Shown: positions 10,883-21,379 of the stretch, piece after piece | Layout: every line of letters starts with the position of its first letter | Numbering within the stretch: the stretch's first letter is position 1 | DNA from: Benincasa hispida | Taxonomy: Eukaryota > Streptophyta > Magnoliopsida > Cucurbitales > Cucurbitaceae | Assembly (NCBI RefSeq): GCF_009727055.1 | Contig: NC_052360.1 | Location: forward strand, 71,446,145-71,510,144 | Direction of reading: 5' to 3' | DNA length: 64,000 bases | Program-made: the position numbers and the translations under genes | The notes under the pieces: generated by a model | What the model was told of the DNA's origin: nothing | The model's input: only the letters and a program-made list of their open reading frames with translations | Databases searched by the model: none

Positions 10883-11760
10883 ATTTAAATTGCTATAAAA
10901 ATGAACAAACTTAATTAAATCTACTTGCATTAAACCACTTTTAAGAAATCCAATAAAGTTTTAGCAAAATAGTCTAGTGTACCCTAAGTGACATCTATTT
11001 TGCAATGATGCTTCAGTGAGGCAGAACAAAAGTCACCGTAGGGTGATCAAGTGCCCCTTCATTGAAATAACATAATCTCAACCATTAGACAAAAACTACT
11101 CCTTGTAACTAAATCTGATAGTCATCATCTTTGGTCCAGAATTTGTTAACATCCTTAACAAGTTTGTGTAAGTGTAACCCCTCATTTTAGGTCCTAGAGT
11201 CCTGCCTTAATGAGCCAACCTTAGGGAAAAGCCGATTAGGACAAGAGAATAAAGCAACCCTATCCATTTCTGGAGATCAAATAAAGAGTTAGGCAAAACT
11301 GCCATTCTATAGGGGGACACCCACGATGCCATGAGACGATGTTGTCACACGTCCCACTCCCACTTTATCCAACCTAATGAGAGAGATCGAGGGATATGTT
11401 GTCACATGTCCCACTCCCACTTACTATGAATATTCTTTTCATTCACCTTGGTATTGACCTACCTAAATGTCACCCGTAGGGGGACACTCCCATGGTGCCT
11501 TGAGGCCGAGGATAGATCTCATGGTGTAAACTTTTAGGGAGATAAGTATCATATACCCCATTTACCTCCCACTGAATGTTCTATCCAGGGTTCATTAACT
11601 TAGAAAATCCAGCTACTGATTTTATCTAACTGATTTATTTAATTTGCTTAAAAACAACACTTTCTTTTGATGATTAAACAACTTTAATTCAAGTCTTATT
11701 AAACTCTTTAACAAACTTTCATCAAATTTGTATGCATGCAACAAATCTTTCTAATTCACC
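10883..11760 (-). repeat. Copia leader (untranslated region upstream of gag)
   Basis: Minus-strand leader of the copia element at 8056-10882; its relative on the plus strand is 2289-2846. Contains GATCTATCCTCGGCCTCA, CAATACCAAGGTGAATG and a duplicated GTGGGAGTGGGAC.TGTGACAACAT segment (11350-11430). No primer-binding site (TGGTATCAGAGC type) could be recognised, so the link to a 5' LTR is lost or outside the recognisable part. Confidence 0.6.
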
Positions 11761-11786
11761 TTTCCAGGTAGGTTCCCAGGTAGAGG

Positions 11787-13605
11787 TGCGACATTTTTAT
11801 CGACTTAAGTAAACCCAGCGTAGCCAGAACCAACCTTAGAAATCATAGGTCTATCTCAATCAAATTTTAAAACACTTTTAAAAAATTATTAAAGCCTAAT
11901 GTTTGCATACAACTCTTTATTATTTATTTTAATTCTAATTTCATTAATTATAACTTTTATAAGAAATGAAACAATTAAAACCATTTAACATTACTAGCTA
12001 GACATACATAAGTTATTTATAACACTACTAAATAAACCTAAGATAGTGTCATGCTTCATGCAATGTTCATTCATTACTAATATATACTGAAACTTCCAAA
12101 GTCTTATCCAAGCCCTGAAATTTCGTGGATCTTCAAAAAGAAGACTTTGGAATACCTTTTTTCTGATTTACAATTGACATAGACCAAAGTCATCTATTAA
12201 AATAAGGATAATGTGTCAGAAATGGCTGGGACATATTTTTCATTCCTTATCTTAATTCCGAATCTACTTATTGGAAGAAAATAAGGGCCTCCATTCGGAA
12301 AATTTGTGAAAAATGTCGCCTGATCTGTAGGCGGAGACAAATTATGGTAATTTGTTCCAATCCAAAACATAAACAAAGATAAGGATAATCTTTATAAAAA
12401 AAGGACGCCTAAAGGCCACCCACAATATACACATAAAAATCAAATTAAAGGATCCGGTTTGACATGAAATGGATATATCCATATATCTCTGACTTAGATT
12501 AGTGAGATGATAAAATATGGTAAAACCCATACCAAGAATCGGTTCAGGTAGAAATGGACGTATTAGCTCACGTAAAAGTACACGTACTTTTATATAATGA
12601 AGTAACGAACTAAACTATGGCATACATTCCATAAATACATACAACCTTATATTAAAACATTTATAATATAAATGATGCATGGATATGCTATAATGCATGC
12701 ATATATTATAACGCTTATATTATATGATGCATAAGCATGATTTATGTAATTTAATCATGCATACTAATATATTATAACACTTATAATATAAAATTATGCA
12801 TAAAAAAAATGCATAACCTATGGTGGGTTTTAAATCTATATGACATACATTATGGCATATATAATAAACATACATCACATGCATATTTAAATAAAGTTGA
12901 TGGACCGGGATAGTATATCTCAAAACTGGAAAAATAAAGGCTATACTATTACAAAACCTTGCAGCTTGATCATGTAGTAAACCTTCTAATCGTCGAGCAA
13001 CGAGGGTCGAGTATAAACGATCGTGTAGCAATAACCGTGTGACTTTGGACTATGTGATGAGCATGAAAGTCCACACGATCGTGCAACGTGCTTCGAGTAG
13101 CACATACCATACGATCGTGTAGCTAAAGACTATGCGATGAGCATGATAGTCTACACGATCGAGTAGCATGCGCCAAGTATCGTATACTATGCGATCGTGT
13201 AACTACTGACTATGTGATGAGCATAATAGTCTACACAATTGTTTAGCACGCAAGCCTTTCGATGAGTATCAAATACCGCATGATCGTTTACTCTCCAAGC
13301 GCCTATGCGGTCATGCAGCCAACACAACACAATCAAGTAGACAGCTTTACATGATCGCGTAGCATTAGCAATGCGATCATATAGTAGATGCTACATGATC
13401 GTGCAGAAAACTCTACACGAATGCATAGCCAAATCTAAATGATCGTCTAGCTTAAGCTACATCATGCAACCACTATTTTGTCTTCTCCATTGAAACGAAC
13501 TACAACCCTTGCATCTGAAGCTTCACGAACGACTCAAAAACTAAAACGAATACATACTCGATTGCAAGAATTAATGCCCAAAAATGCAGGGGCTCTTACA
13601 AATTA
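11787..13605. repeat. Unassigned LTR-like block
   Basis: Noncoding, AT-rich. The plus strand runs from TGCGACATTTTTATCG to GGGGCTCTTACA, a possible TG...CA LTR pair of ends, but I see no target duplication (left AGAGG, right AATTA) and no second copy. An array of ACGATCGTGTAG-like motifs (12990-13450) resembles motifs in the copia LTR at 7390-7620, so it may instead be a diverged copia LTR portion. Confidence 0.3.
13048..13290. repeat. 80-bp tandem repeat, three copies
   Basis: Units start at 13048, 13128 and 13208, each with GACTATG.GATGAGCAT.A.AGTC followed by a CTACACGATCG-type motif; the third unit diverges in its second half. Exact 80-bp spacing between the first three GACTATG starts. 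The near-palindrome ACGATCGT recurs in each unit and in the flanks out to about 13450. Confidence 0.85.
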
Positions 13606-13829
13606 ACTTTTGTAACTTAAATAGAAAGCCAAGACTGATATTACTACCCCAAAACATCCATCAATAATCAATCCACATCCATTTAACAATTAAACGTAAT
13701 GTAGAACTTAGAACCCAACAAACTGTAAACGATTTCAATACAGCAAATGGAATTTGGAATCAGAACTACAGTTTCGATTTCAATACAGCAAATGGAATTT
13801 GGAACCATATGGAATCAAAACTTTTGAGC
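13606..13829. other. Short noncoding stretch with a direct repeat
   Basis: Contains TTCAATACAGCAAATGGAAT twice (about 13732 and 13777). No coding signal. Lies between the unassigned block and the truncated 3' end of the copia LTR. Confidence 0.5.
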
Positions 13830-15315
13830 AAAAATGGATCGTCCAAATCCCATTTCGATTGAAAATAAACATTTATAGTAAATAGAACAGATTATGCATT
13901 ATAACATAAAATTATAGCATGCTTTCTAACTATAAAAAGTGTTCAGATATTATATCTTTGAAGAACTCTTCTTCACGTTAATCCCTCAAACTAACTCAAA
14001 CTCCTCGAATAGCAACAAACTCTCCTCAAACAAACAGCAACCAGAACACTCGAAGAAAAAGTGAAGGACACCACCACTTGGTGACCTTGGTATTCTCGGA
14101 ATGAGAACCCAGGAGTGGTAGGCTCTGGCTATTTTAGTTAGAACGGAGTTTAGAAGTTTGGAGGAGGAAGACGATTGAAGGAAGAACACACTCTATCGTA
14201 TAAAGAATTAATTCAATCGTTTAGGCAATGAGACTATCATATAGGCTCTCTCAATGTATCGTATAGAATCTGCACAATTTGTTTAACTCTTATCTAAAAT
14301 ATAAAAAAATCTCATTTTATTTATTTCATTTACCATAAAAAACCAACTAACCTCCCACTAAGGTGGTTAGAGAGAAAAATGAATTAATTATCAAAAAATT
14401 AATAATATAAATAAATATAATAACCAACTTATCATATTATATTTATAACCTATAGGTTTAATATTGTATCATATACAATATAAACTATAGTTCTTTTTCT
14501 CTATTTTATAACATTTAATATAAATCATATTTATATTAAATTTAATAACTATGAATCTTATTCATAGAAAATATATTTGAATCATATTCAAATATTTGTT
14601 CCTCTTATCAAACTATAATGTATCAAATACATTATGTCAACTATATCATATATTATTGTATTAATTTAATTATATCATATATAATTAAATTTTCTTTTAT
14701 TAATTTGAACATTTCAAATTAACCCAAAAACTAATTCTCAACTAAATCCTTTTGAGCTATCAAGGGGACCTTATGGACGTTTAAATTGAAGCTCCAATGG
14801 TACGTGAATATTTAATTAAACTTTTTAATCACATTATCCACCATCTATTAACTGTCAGGCACTTCACTAAAGACTGACAACTGCACTCTTCACACTACAA
14901 ATTTATTTCTATGTCCATTGGATATAACCTAGTACGATAGTCCTTCACAAATTGCTCGTAAGTATAGCAGGGCCAAATTATTGTTTTGTCACTATAGTTA
15001 CATCTAACTTCTTAAGTACAACTGATCCCTCTAATGAACAATAGATCATAATCCCACTATGACTAAATCCCTCTCAGGCCAAGAGAGGCTGTGGCACCAA
15101 ATTGTTCAAGATTTGAAATCAGTTCTTAAGGGAGAAATTTATCTACTTACCCCTGCTTCGGGGAAGGAGTGAATTCCATCTTATGTAGCTGAGTTCCTAG
15201 CTCCCCAATCAGACCAATACCCAAAATGGTAGGCTTGTTGAGTTGACGATCTGGCGACTCTCACCCATACAAATCAAAGTACTGCCCTATAGATAGGAAT
15301 TCACAACTCACTCAA
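13830..15315 (-). repeat. Copia LTR, third piece (3' part) of a split LTR
   Basis: On the minus strand it continues the LTR pieces 31845-31585 and 18234-18001. Landmarks match the plus-strand copia LTR: CCTGCTTCGGGGAAGGAGTGAATT at about 15150 and ATGGTAGGCTTG at 15225. The AT-rich block and GGATTTGGACGATCC also appear in the LTR at 1180-2042. Joining across the insertion restores ACTCACTCAGGATTAAGG, as in the relative near 3695. Its 3' end is cut at about 13830, after GATCCATTTTTGCTC. Confidence 0.8.
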
Positions 15316-18000
15316 TGTAAACCCGAGACTTTCCTTGGATTATTTTCTCTTGTCACATATTATAGGATGTTGGATTTAAGTTATCGTTGTTCCATTGTTG
15401 AAGAAAAATGGCAAAGCTTTTGGTTGAAGTTGTCTTTGATAATTTTGGAATTTATTAATAAAGAAAAGAAAAGAAAGGAAATAAAGAAAAAGAAAAGAAA
15501 AGAAAAGGAAAAAAAAGAAAAAAAAAAGAAAATGAAAGGAAATGAAAGGAAATGGAAACCCATTTGGCACCCCCGCCTAACTGATTTCAGCCCATTTCTC
15601 CATCATTTCCATCAGACTTTCAAAGCATTTCGAGAGAGAGAGTGAAGGAAGAGGAAGAAGAAGCTTGATGCAGGTTGGAGGTTGAAGATGGGAAAAAAAA
15701 GTTCATGCAAGTGCAACCATGGAAGAATCTGGGTTCAATCAGCCTATCTCTGGTTTTTAAGTCAGTTTGAGCTACACAAGAAGAACTAAGAGATGAGGTC
15801 TGACTTTCTTGAAATTTAATCCATTTTCTAACAAATTTCATGAAGAAAGCTTGAGCTAAATATGATGATAAATTAATGGTTTTTGAAAAGGAAAACAAAG
15901 CACAAAATTTTCGTGCAAATTAAAAAGATTTAGGGTTTCATCTGGTTTTTGGAACATTTTGGGGTGTACATGTTGAATTAGAAGTTCAATTGGGTATGGT
16001 TGGAAAGATTATTCAATTTCCTATAACTTACATGAAGAATTCATGAGCCAAAAACGACTAGAAGTAGGTTTAATTTCAAGAGAAATGTAGAGAGTAGCAG
16101 AGAAGTACGAATCTGTATTTGCTGTGTTCGGAGAATATCTAGACAAATCCGTTGGGAATCTCGTTTTATTTCTTCAGGTAATTGTAGAGGGTTCCAAAAT
16201 GAAGAGTTTGATATATAATACATTAATTTTGGTCAAGTATTGAGGAAGTTATGAGTATTAGAAATTAGGGTATTGAATCTGGAAAATCTGGAAAAAAAAG
16301 TGTGAAGTATGATTTTATTTCTACAATTTAGAATTCATGAGCATGGAAAGACAAGTTGGTGAAGAACATTATGAAACTGCACAAGCTGCTACGATGGTAG
16401 CAGCGGGAATTTTTCTTGTCGCTTGTAGAACACGAAAAAAAATCATTGGCTTATCAAATTTCGGTTAGGATTGATCTAAATTATAAACAAACTTCTACTA
16501 GGCTGTTTTTTGAGTCAAACCGAGTCGCCAATTAAAAGGGAATATTTTCTCAATTTTTATTTTTAATTTATTATGAGCCCAAATGATGGATTCAATAAGT
16601 TCTAATCCATATTTGCAGCAATGAAAGATTGATTCAGTATATGTTTGTTCAATTTTGATTTATAGTTCTGATGCTCAGTTTTGGTTTGTTTGACAGGCCA
16701 AGAGGAAATAGGCCGAGTCTACAGACCAGGGAACTAGCTAAGACTGTGAGTGAAAAAATGAATTTTGAAAATGATTTCTAAACTGTAATTTATGCTTAAA
16801 TGGTTTACATGCTTGAATATGAACTTATGAATGATACATGATTTCTGTGAATGGTTTCAAGCATAAGTTTTGAGCTTAAATTTTCTAATGAGGTTTATAT
16901 ACGAGCACGTGATTATTGAATTCCTGAAAAGTAGTTGAAACAATATCATTTAAAGTAAAGTACGTATTAGCGAGTACTGTTAAAAGATTTTTAGTTCTTC
17001 ACGAACGAGCTGAGTAAGCTTGAGTTTAACGAAAGATAAAGATAAGCAGGCATGTTTTAGTATTTTCATGTGGTTTTTTGAGACTTTTATTGACTACATG
17101 ACTAAGATATTGAGCCCGAGGCTATATGGTACTGTGTGCACACAGGTTATATTCCGTTGTTGAAGTTGAGTGTACTCTGTGACAACGATGTTGTCGTGAG
17201 TGTTAGGCGGGCCCCACTTCGACAAAGACGATGGGAGTGCTGGGCGGGCCCCACTACATCGTAGAGCTAGTAAACATTGGTTGTACTGGGCGTGCCCTAC
17301 ACAACGTTGATTTGTCATGTTAGTTAAAATGTTTTATATACTTGATATGCCTTGCTAGATTTTAATGAAATACTTGCAGAATATTTGAGAAAGCTTTTAG
17401 CGTTACCTGTTCTTTTTTAATGCTTTGATTGAACAGATTCATACGTTTAAAGGTTTATCACGTGTTCTGATTTGCAGATTTACAATTTTAAATTTAGTCA
17501 CTCATATGGCTTCGTAGCTCACTCTTTCAAAATGTTTTCCCACTTTTCAGGTAGAGATCGAGCTCCCGGTGCCTGATAACTGTCAAAGTCTGTTTTCTGC
17601 TAAAAGCTTCCAGATCAAACTCCATACGTGGGTGGAGTTGTACATTGTGTTTGTTTGTATTGTAAATGTCTTTGTAAGAACTGGATAATTTATGGTTGTG
17701 TAAGCACTAGATATGGTGGTTGTGTAAACCCCAGTTGGATATGTTTTTGGTTGTGATATCTCTATCAGGTTATTTTCCAAACCGAGTTATGTCAAGACTA
17801 CACTTCATGTGTGTCTAAAGGTTTTCAGGGGTTCCGCTGTGTTGTGTTATATGTAAAGTATTTTATATCTAAGATTGGTATGTTTATCATGTTCAGCATT
17901 TCAGCAAGGTCAATACGTATCGTTAGAGGAGGACGATATCTGTTAGCTTCACGCCATCTCCTTGACTAAGCTAGCAGGCAGTTTAGGAGGGGGTGTGACA
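15316..18000 (+). mobile_element. Solo gypsy LTR with target duplication CTCA(A/G)
   Basis: Starts TGTAAACCCGAGAC and ends GGAGGGGGTGTGACA. Flanks are CTCAA (15311-15315) and CTCAG (18001-18005), one G-to-A change apart. 2685 bp, inserted in the copia LTR, with no internal coding region. Inside: a GA-rich tract at 15463-15552, GGGCGGGCCCCAC repeats at 17205-17255, and CTTTTCAGGTAGAGATCGAGCTCC about 460 bp before the end. Same family type as 3959-6708. Confidence 0.85.
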
Positions 18001-18234
18001 CTCAGGATTAAGGTTATGTTAGCTATGGTCATCCTAGTGAAATCAAAGTCTCTATTATGAACAGCGTCACGAGACTATGCATTTCGAGGTCCGATTTTAT
18101 ACAAACTCTTTTGTATAAAATATCCTCGCTCGTATATCTAATACATGAATGATTAGGATTAGATCATTTGTAGCACTTTTCAACCTTTATAACACCTACA
18201 AAGCGGGCCATACTCTAAGTGTTACCAGGATAAG
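18001..18234 (-). repeat. Copia LTR, second piece of a split LTR
   Basis: Minus strand carries CTTATCCTGGTAACACTTAG, GATCTAATCCTAATCATTCA and TTTCACTAGGATGACCATAG, matching the plus-strand copia LTR at 3325-3700. Bounded left by the solo LTR and right by the Athila element, whose ATAAG target duplication is 18230-18234 and 31580-31584. Confidence 0.85.
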
Positions 18235-18584
18235 TCTAACGCAAAAATTGATCTTAAACTATGCGCTGATACAAATATGCAATACTACTTCTAGATATGC
18301 GTTATTTATGAATATTCTTGTAGTATGCCTTGCGTTGTCGCAAGTTTTCTTACGTTGGAATCAAGTGTAATTCCACCGCAAGTTTCTCGGTGTGATCCGA
18401 GATCAAACACAAGGACTGTTTGAGGTTACTGTGGTATGCTCGTGGTATATGCGACCAGGTTTTTCAATCTTTAAAGAATGTTTTGTACAAGTATATAAAA
18501 TTGCGATAAAGTAAAGGAAAGCAGTAAGATGCGATAATAAAATAAGTACAGTAAACCTAAGCTAGATGATACAAGATACAGGCT

Positions 18585-18836
18585 TCATGATACAAGATGC
18601 TGGGGTCCAGGTTGGCTGTGAAGGTTATGCAAAGAACATGGAATGCGGCGGCAAGTCTTATGTACAAACAGAAATAGAAAGGTAACTAATATAAACAGTA
18701 CAAGTTTCTTAATTGCGTGGAAGTTATAAGTACGATTCCGTTTTTCTCTTAGTGTACACCTCTCAGTGATCGATCGCGCTCCCACATGGCTGTGGTGAAT
18801 CAGAGACGAACGTAATGAACGCAAAGTTGCTTCCAT
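18585..18836 (-). CDS. Conserved small ORF inside Athila LTR (83 aa)
   Basis: Starts MEATLRSLRSSLIHH and carries ITERCTLREKRNRTYNF, then a hydrophobic run LVLFILVTFLFLFVH that would suit one membrane helix, and a basic tail. The same start and ITERC block recur in open frames at 30386-30135, 39823-40002, 41251-41072, 48220-48399 and 57609-57833, while a seventh copy (45071) has a stop at codon 10. It lies about 700 bp or more downstream of the LTR TATA box. No known family recognised; it may be a leader uORF or chance in a conserved LTR. Confidence 0.35.
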   Translation of the reverse strand: MEATLRSLRSSLIHHSHVGARSITERCTLREKRNRTYNFHAIKKLVLFILVTFLFLFVHKTCRRIPCSLHNLHSQPGPQHLVS

Positions 18837-18898
18837 GTCTGGAAGTACTACTCGCTTTAGTTAACACATTCTTCTAACCTTCTCTCGATAGATTAGAA

Positions 18899-18936
18899 TG
18901 GCATCTTCACTTCTACTCTCACAAGTGAAGATGCCA
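18899..18936. repeat. LTR hairpin (14-bp stem, 10-nt loop)
   Basis: TGGCATCTTCACTT pairs perfectly with AAGTGAAGATGCCA. The same hairpin stands at 30449-30486 and, with shorter or imperfect stems, at 39727-39758, 44974-45005 and about 48120-48155. Its conservation across diverged LTRs suggests an RNA structure of the LTR transcript. Confidence 0.75.
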
Positions 18937-20012
18937 TCTAGCATGCTTTAGCTAAACGCATTTATCTCTTTAACACAAGTTAAGTACTCGTTTAATTCAT
19001 ATTAACTACCAGGGGATTAAGAAGACATCATGGAGAAAGTGATTCACGGAGGAACGAAAGTAGACAGAAAAGGGAATATGAAAGCAATCGAATCATTTAA
19101 TATATCTATTAAGCGTTTGATACTTGGTGTGTGAATGAAAAGATAAAGAAAGTTAAATACAATGATGAAAAGAGATAGAATAGATACAACAAGCGCCAAC
19201 GTCTTGGCACCGATTTGGGTGGAGAACTGCTTGCCGAATTGGATGGATCATATGGGTGGATGAGATTCCCTCTAGGGCTTATAGAGCTGAGACTCACCTC
19301 TCGGCCTTGTCTCGTCTTCTTTCCGGATTTCTTCAGTTAAGCACTCAGCTCACTTTCCTCTCAACACTTTAGCAGCAATTAGCCCCATATCCAGTAGTAT
19401 AAGTTTTCTCTGAAATCTATGGGGTATTTATAGGTGAGGATCTTTGACTCTGGCCTTGTGGTCCCCACATGATGTTATGGAAATTTCAAAGATGGAGGGA
19501 TATTATTCCTTCTAGTATGCAATCAAACCGTCAATTCTGCACAACTGTTAGTTGTACACGTGTCTCAATCCTCCGCTTTTGCGTTGCTCAACTGCATCTT
19601 TCGATTGTGAGTTCGCATGCAGTGTTGTTTTTATTACTGCATGTGGTTGCAATTCAACTCTGGATCGACTAACGCATTGCGCCGTCATTGCGTTAATCGT
19701 CTCTTCATTGTTGATTGATGGGCACAATGTGACATAGATGCGTTGATCAGTTCTTCTTGAACCTTGAGCGCAAGCGGTGAATCAGTTTCCTGCAAAACAG
19801 AGTAAAATCTCCTTCACTCAGTTTCCTGCAAAACAGAGTAAAATCTCCTTTTCTTCCATCTTAACAATGTTAATGGGTGTAATTGCGATAATTTAGAATT
19901 ATTGTAATTCTGAGCTAATTTTCATACAATTAACGCATATTTACTATCTTTTGGCCACAATATCTAGATAAGGCAATCTAAATAAATAACTTGTATTTCT
20001 ACAAGTTATTAC

Positions 20013-20026
20013 ACCCCCAAATTTAG
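20013..20026 (-). promoter_or_regulatory. Athila polypurine tract
   Basis: Minus strand TAAATTTGGGGGTG directly before the LTR start. It primes plus-strand DNA synthesis in LTR elements. Same position and sequence at 42457-42470 and, slightly changed, at 56676-56689. Confidence 0.85.
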
Positions 20027-21110
20027 ATATATGCTTGTCCTCGAGTATATCTTCTACTTAGGCAATCAAGCTTAATTCCTATCCTATATTTTTGCTTCGA
20101 TTGGTTGCTCCAAATGTTACACTTAGGCACATTACTTGACATCGCAATTTCCTTCTATCCTTCCTAATTCTTAACAAAGCCCTACTTTATTCTTCTATAT
20201 AAAAAATTTCTTCTCAAAAATGCTTTTCTAATTTTTAAAAATAGAATGTTTTTCTCTTCTTGTCAAAAAACTCGATGTATCTATATCCGGTGGTCAAATC
20301 TATGTGTTATTTATTACAAAATGTTGGTCATGGTTGCACTCTTCGTTCTGGCCTGTCCACATGGGTGTCATGCAAACATCCAAATGCATTTATTTTTTTC
20401 TTTTCTGTTTTTCTATTTCATATCGCGTCGTTCTTGGAAACCCACCTTCGTTTTGGCCTGCTTCTACGGGTGTCATAGGAACATCCAACTACGAGCAGGC
20501 TTCTTTCACAACGAAACTCTTATCAGGTTGGGAATATTTTAAGGTTTCCCTTGCGCTGACATTAGAGCTTTGTATGAATTTTTTTTTTAAAATTATGGAC
20601 ACATTTTTCTTAAATACTGCATATTCTTGATCTCATCTGCTCAGACCTTCCCCACCCTCAAATTTAAAGATGAGCAAGGTCCTCATTGCGTTGTTTGGAT
20701 AGACTAGAAAAACACTTAGAAGAAAATTTCAAAAAGAAGGTTTGAGTAGAACTTTGAAATATGAAAGGTAAAGTACTACTAAACTAAGAATTAACTGTGT
20801 TTGTTAGAATTTACTAAGTATGGGCTAAGTACAAAAATATATTAGATCATAGCAACGTAATGAAGAACACAAAAGTAAAAGATTGTGAACATCGCAAGTA
20901 TTGACAAAGGATGATAAAAAAAAAGGCACAGGCAAAAATGCAGTGAATTGTATTGAATATTAAGAAAATATACAAATAATTACAAATTAACGCAATACAA
21001 AAATTTTGTGCCTGTACAAGAATCAAAGAATTTGATTAACTCATAAAAGAATAAACGAATTTAAACGAATATATAATGGTCGCATAGAAGAGAAAAAATA
21101 ATATAGTAGG
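20027..21110 (-). repeat. Athila 3' noncoding internal region
   Basis: Collinear with 42471-43615, 54951-56675 and 62561-64000. Contains a second polypurine tract (minus strand of 20646-20665) and repeated GGTGTCAT..GAACATCCAACTA blocks (about 20365 and 20470). No ORF is shared between copies. Confidence 0.8.
20646..20665 (-). promoter_or_regulatory. Second (upstream) polypurine tract
   Basis: Minus strand AAATTTGAGGGTGGGGAAGG, about 620 bp from the LTR-adjacent tract. Homologous tracts occur at 43167-43186, 55955-55974 and 63473-63492. Confidence 0.6.
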
Positions 21111-21379
21111 ATTATTGCTGAGGGGCTGGCAGGTCTAGAGGCGGATTTTGATGTGGTGTACGAGGCGCTTCTTCAAAATTTAAGTGCTGCCGGAGATGTA
21201 GGGGCACCATCGGACCATGAAGATATGCAGTGAGAAAGTTGAAGAACTCTTGATTACGCTCCGCAATCATTCTCTAGTGCATATGGACTTTATAAATGTT
21301 GCGCTACATGTTGATCAGTGCCTCTATTGATGTGGTAGCACTGCGTTGAATATCATCAATGCGACTCGTGATTAGGTCA
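21111..21379 (-). pseudogene. Athila envelope-like ORF, C-terminal piece
   Basis: Collinear with the minus-strand ORF at 43854-43624: the same GGACCATGAAGATA, GGGGCACCAT and ATGTTGCG blocks, and a Pro-rich C-terminus. Broken by stops (for example near 21275). Cut off at 21379 by the Tekay-like insertion. Function of the ORF is unknown; naming follows its position after pol. Confidence 0.55.

Larger units (their letters stand above)
18235..20012 (-). repeat. Athila 3' LTR
   Basis: On the minus strand begins TAATAACTTGTAGAAATACA (original TG start mutated to TA) and ends TTTTTGCGTTAGA. Pairs with 29800-31579. A 33-bp sequence (TCAGTTTCCTGCAAAACAGA...) is tandemly duplicated at 19782-19814 and 19818-19850 here but single in the partner, so it arose after insertion. 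Contains the hairpin at 18899-18936 and the conserved small ORF at 18836-18585. Confidence 0.9.

Noticed and set aside
15367..15645. Lys/Glu-rich plus-strand ORF and opposite Phe/Leu-rich ORFs
   Set aside because: They translate a GA-rich low-complexity tract inside a solo LTR; no homologue or conserved start.
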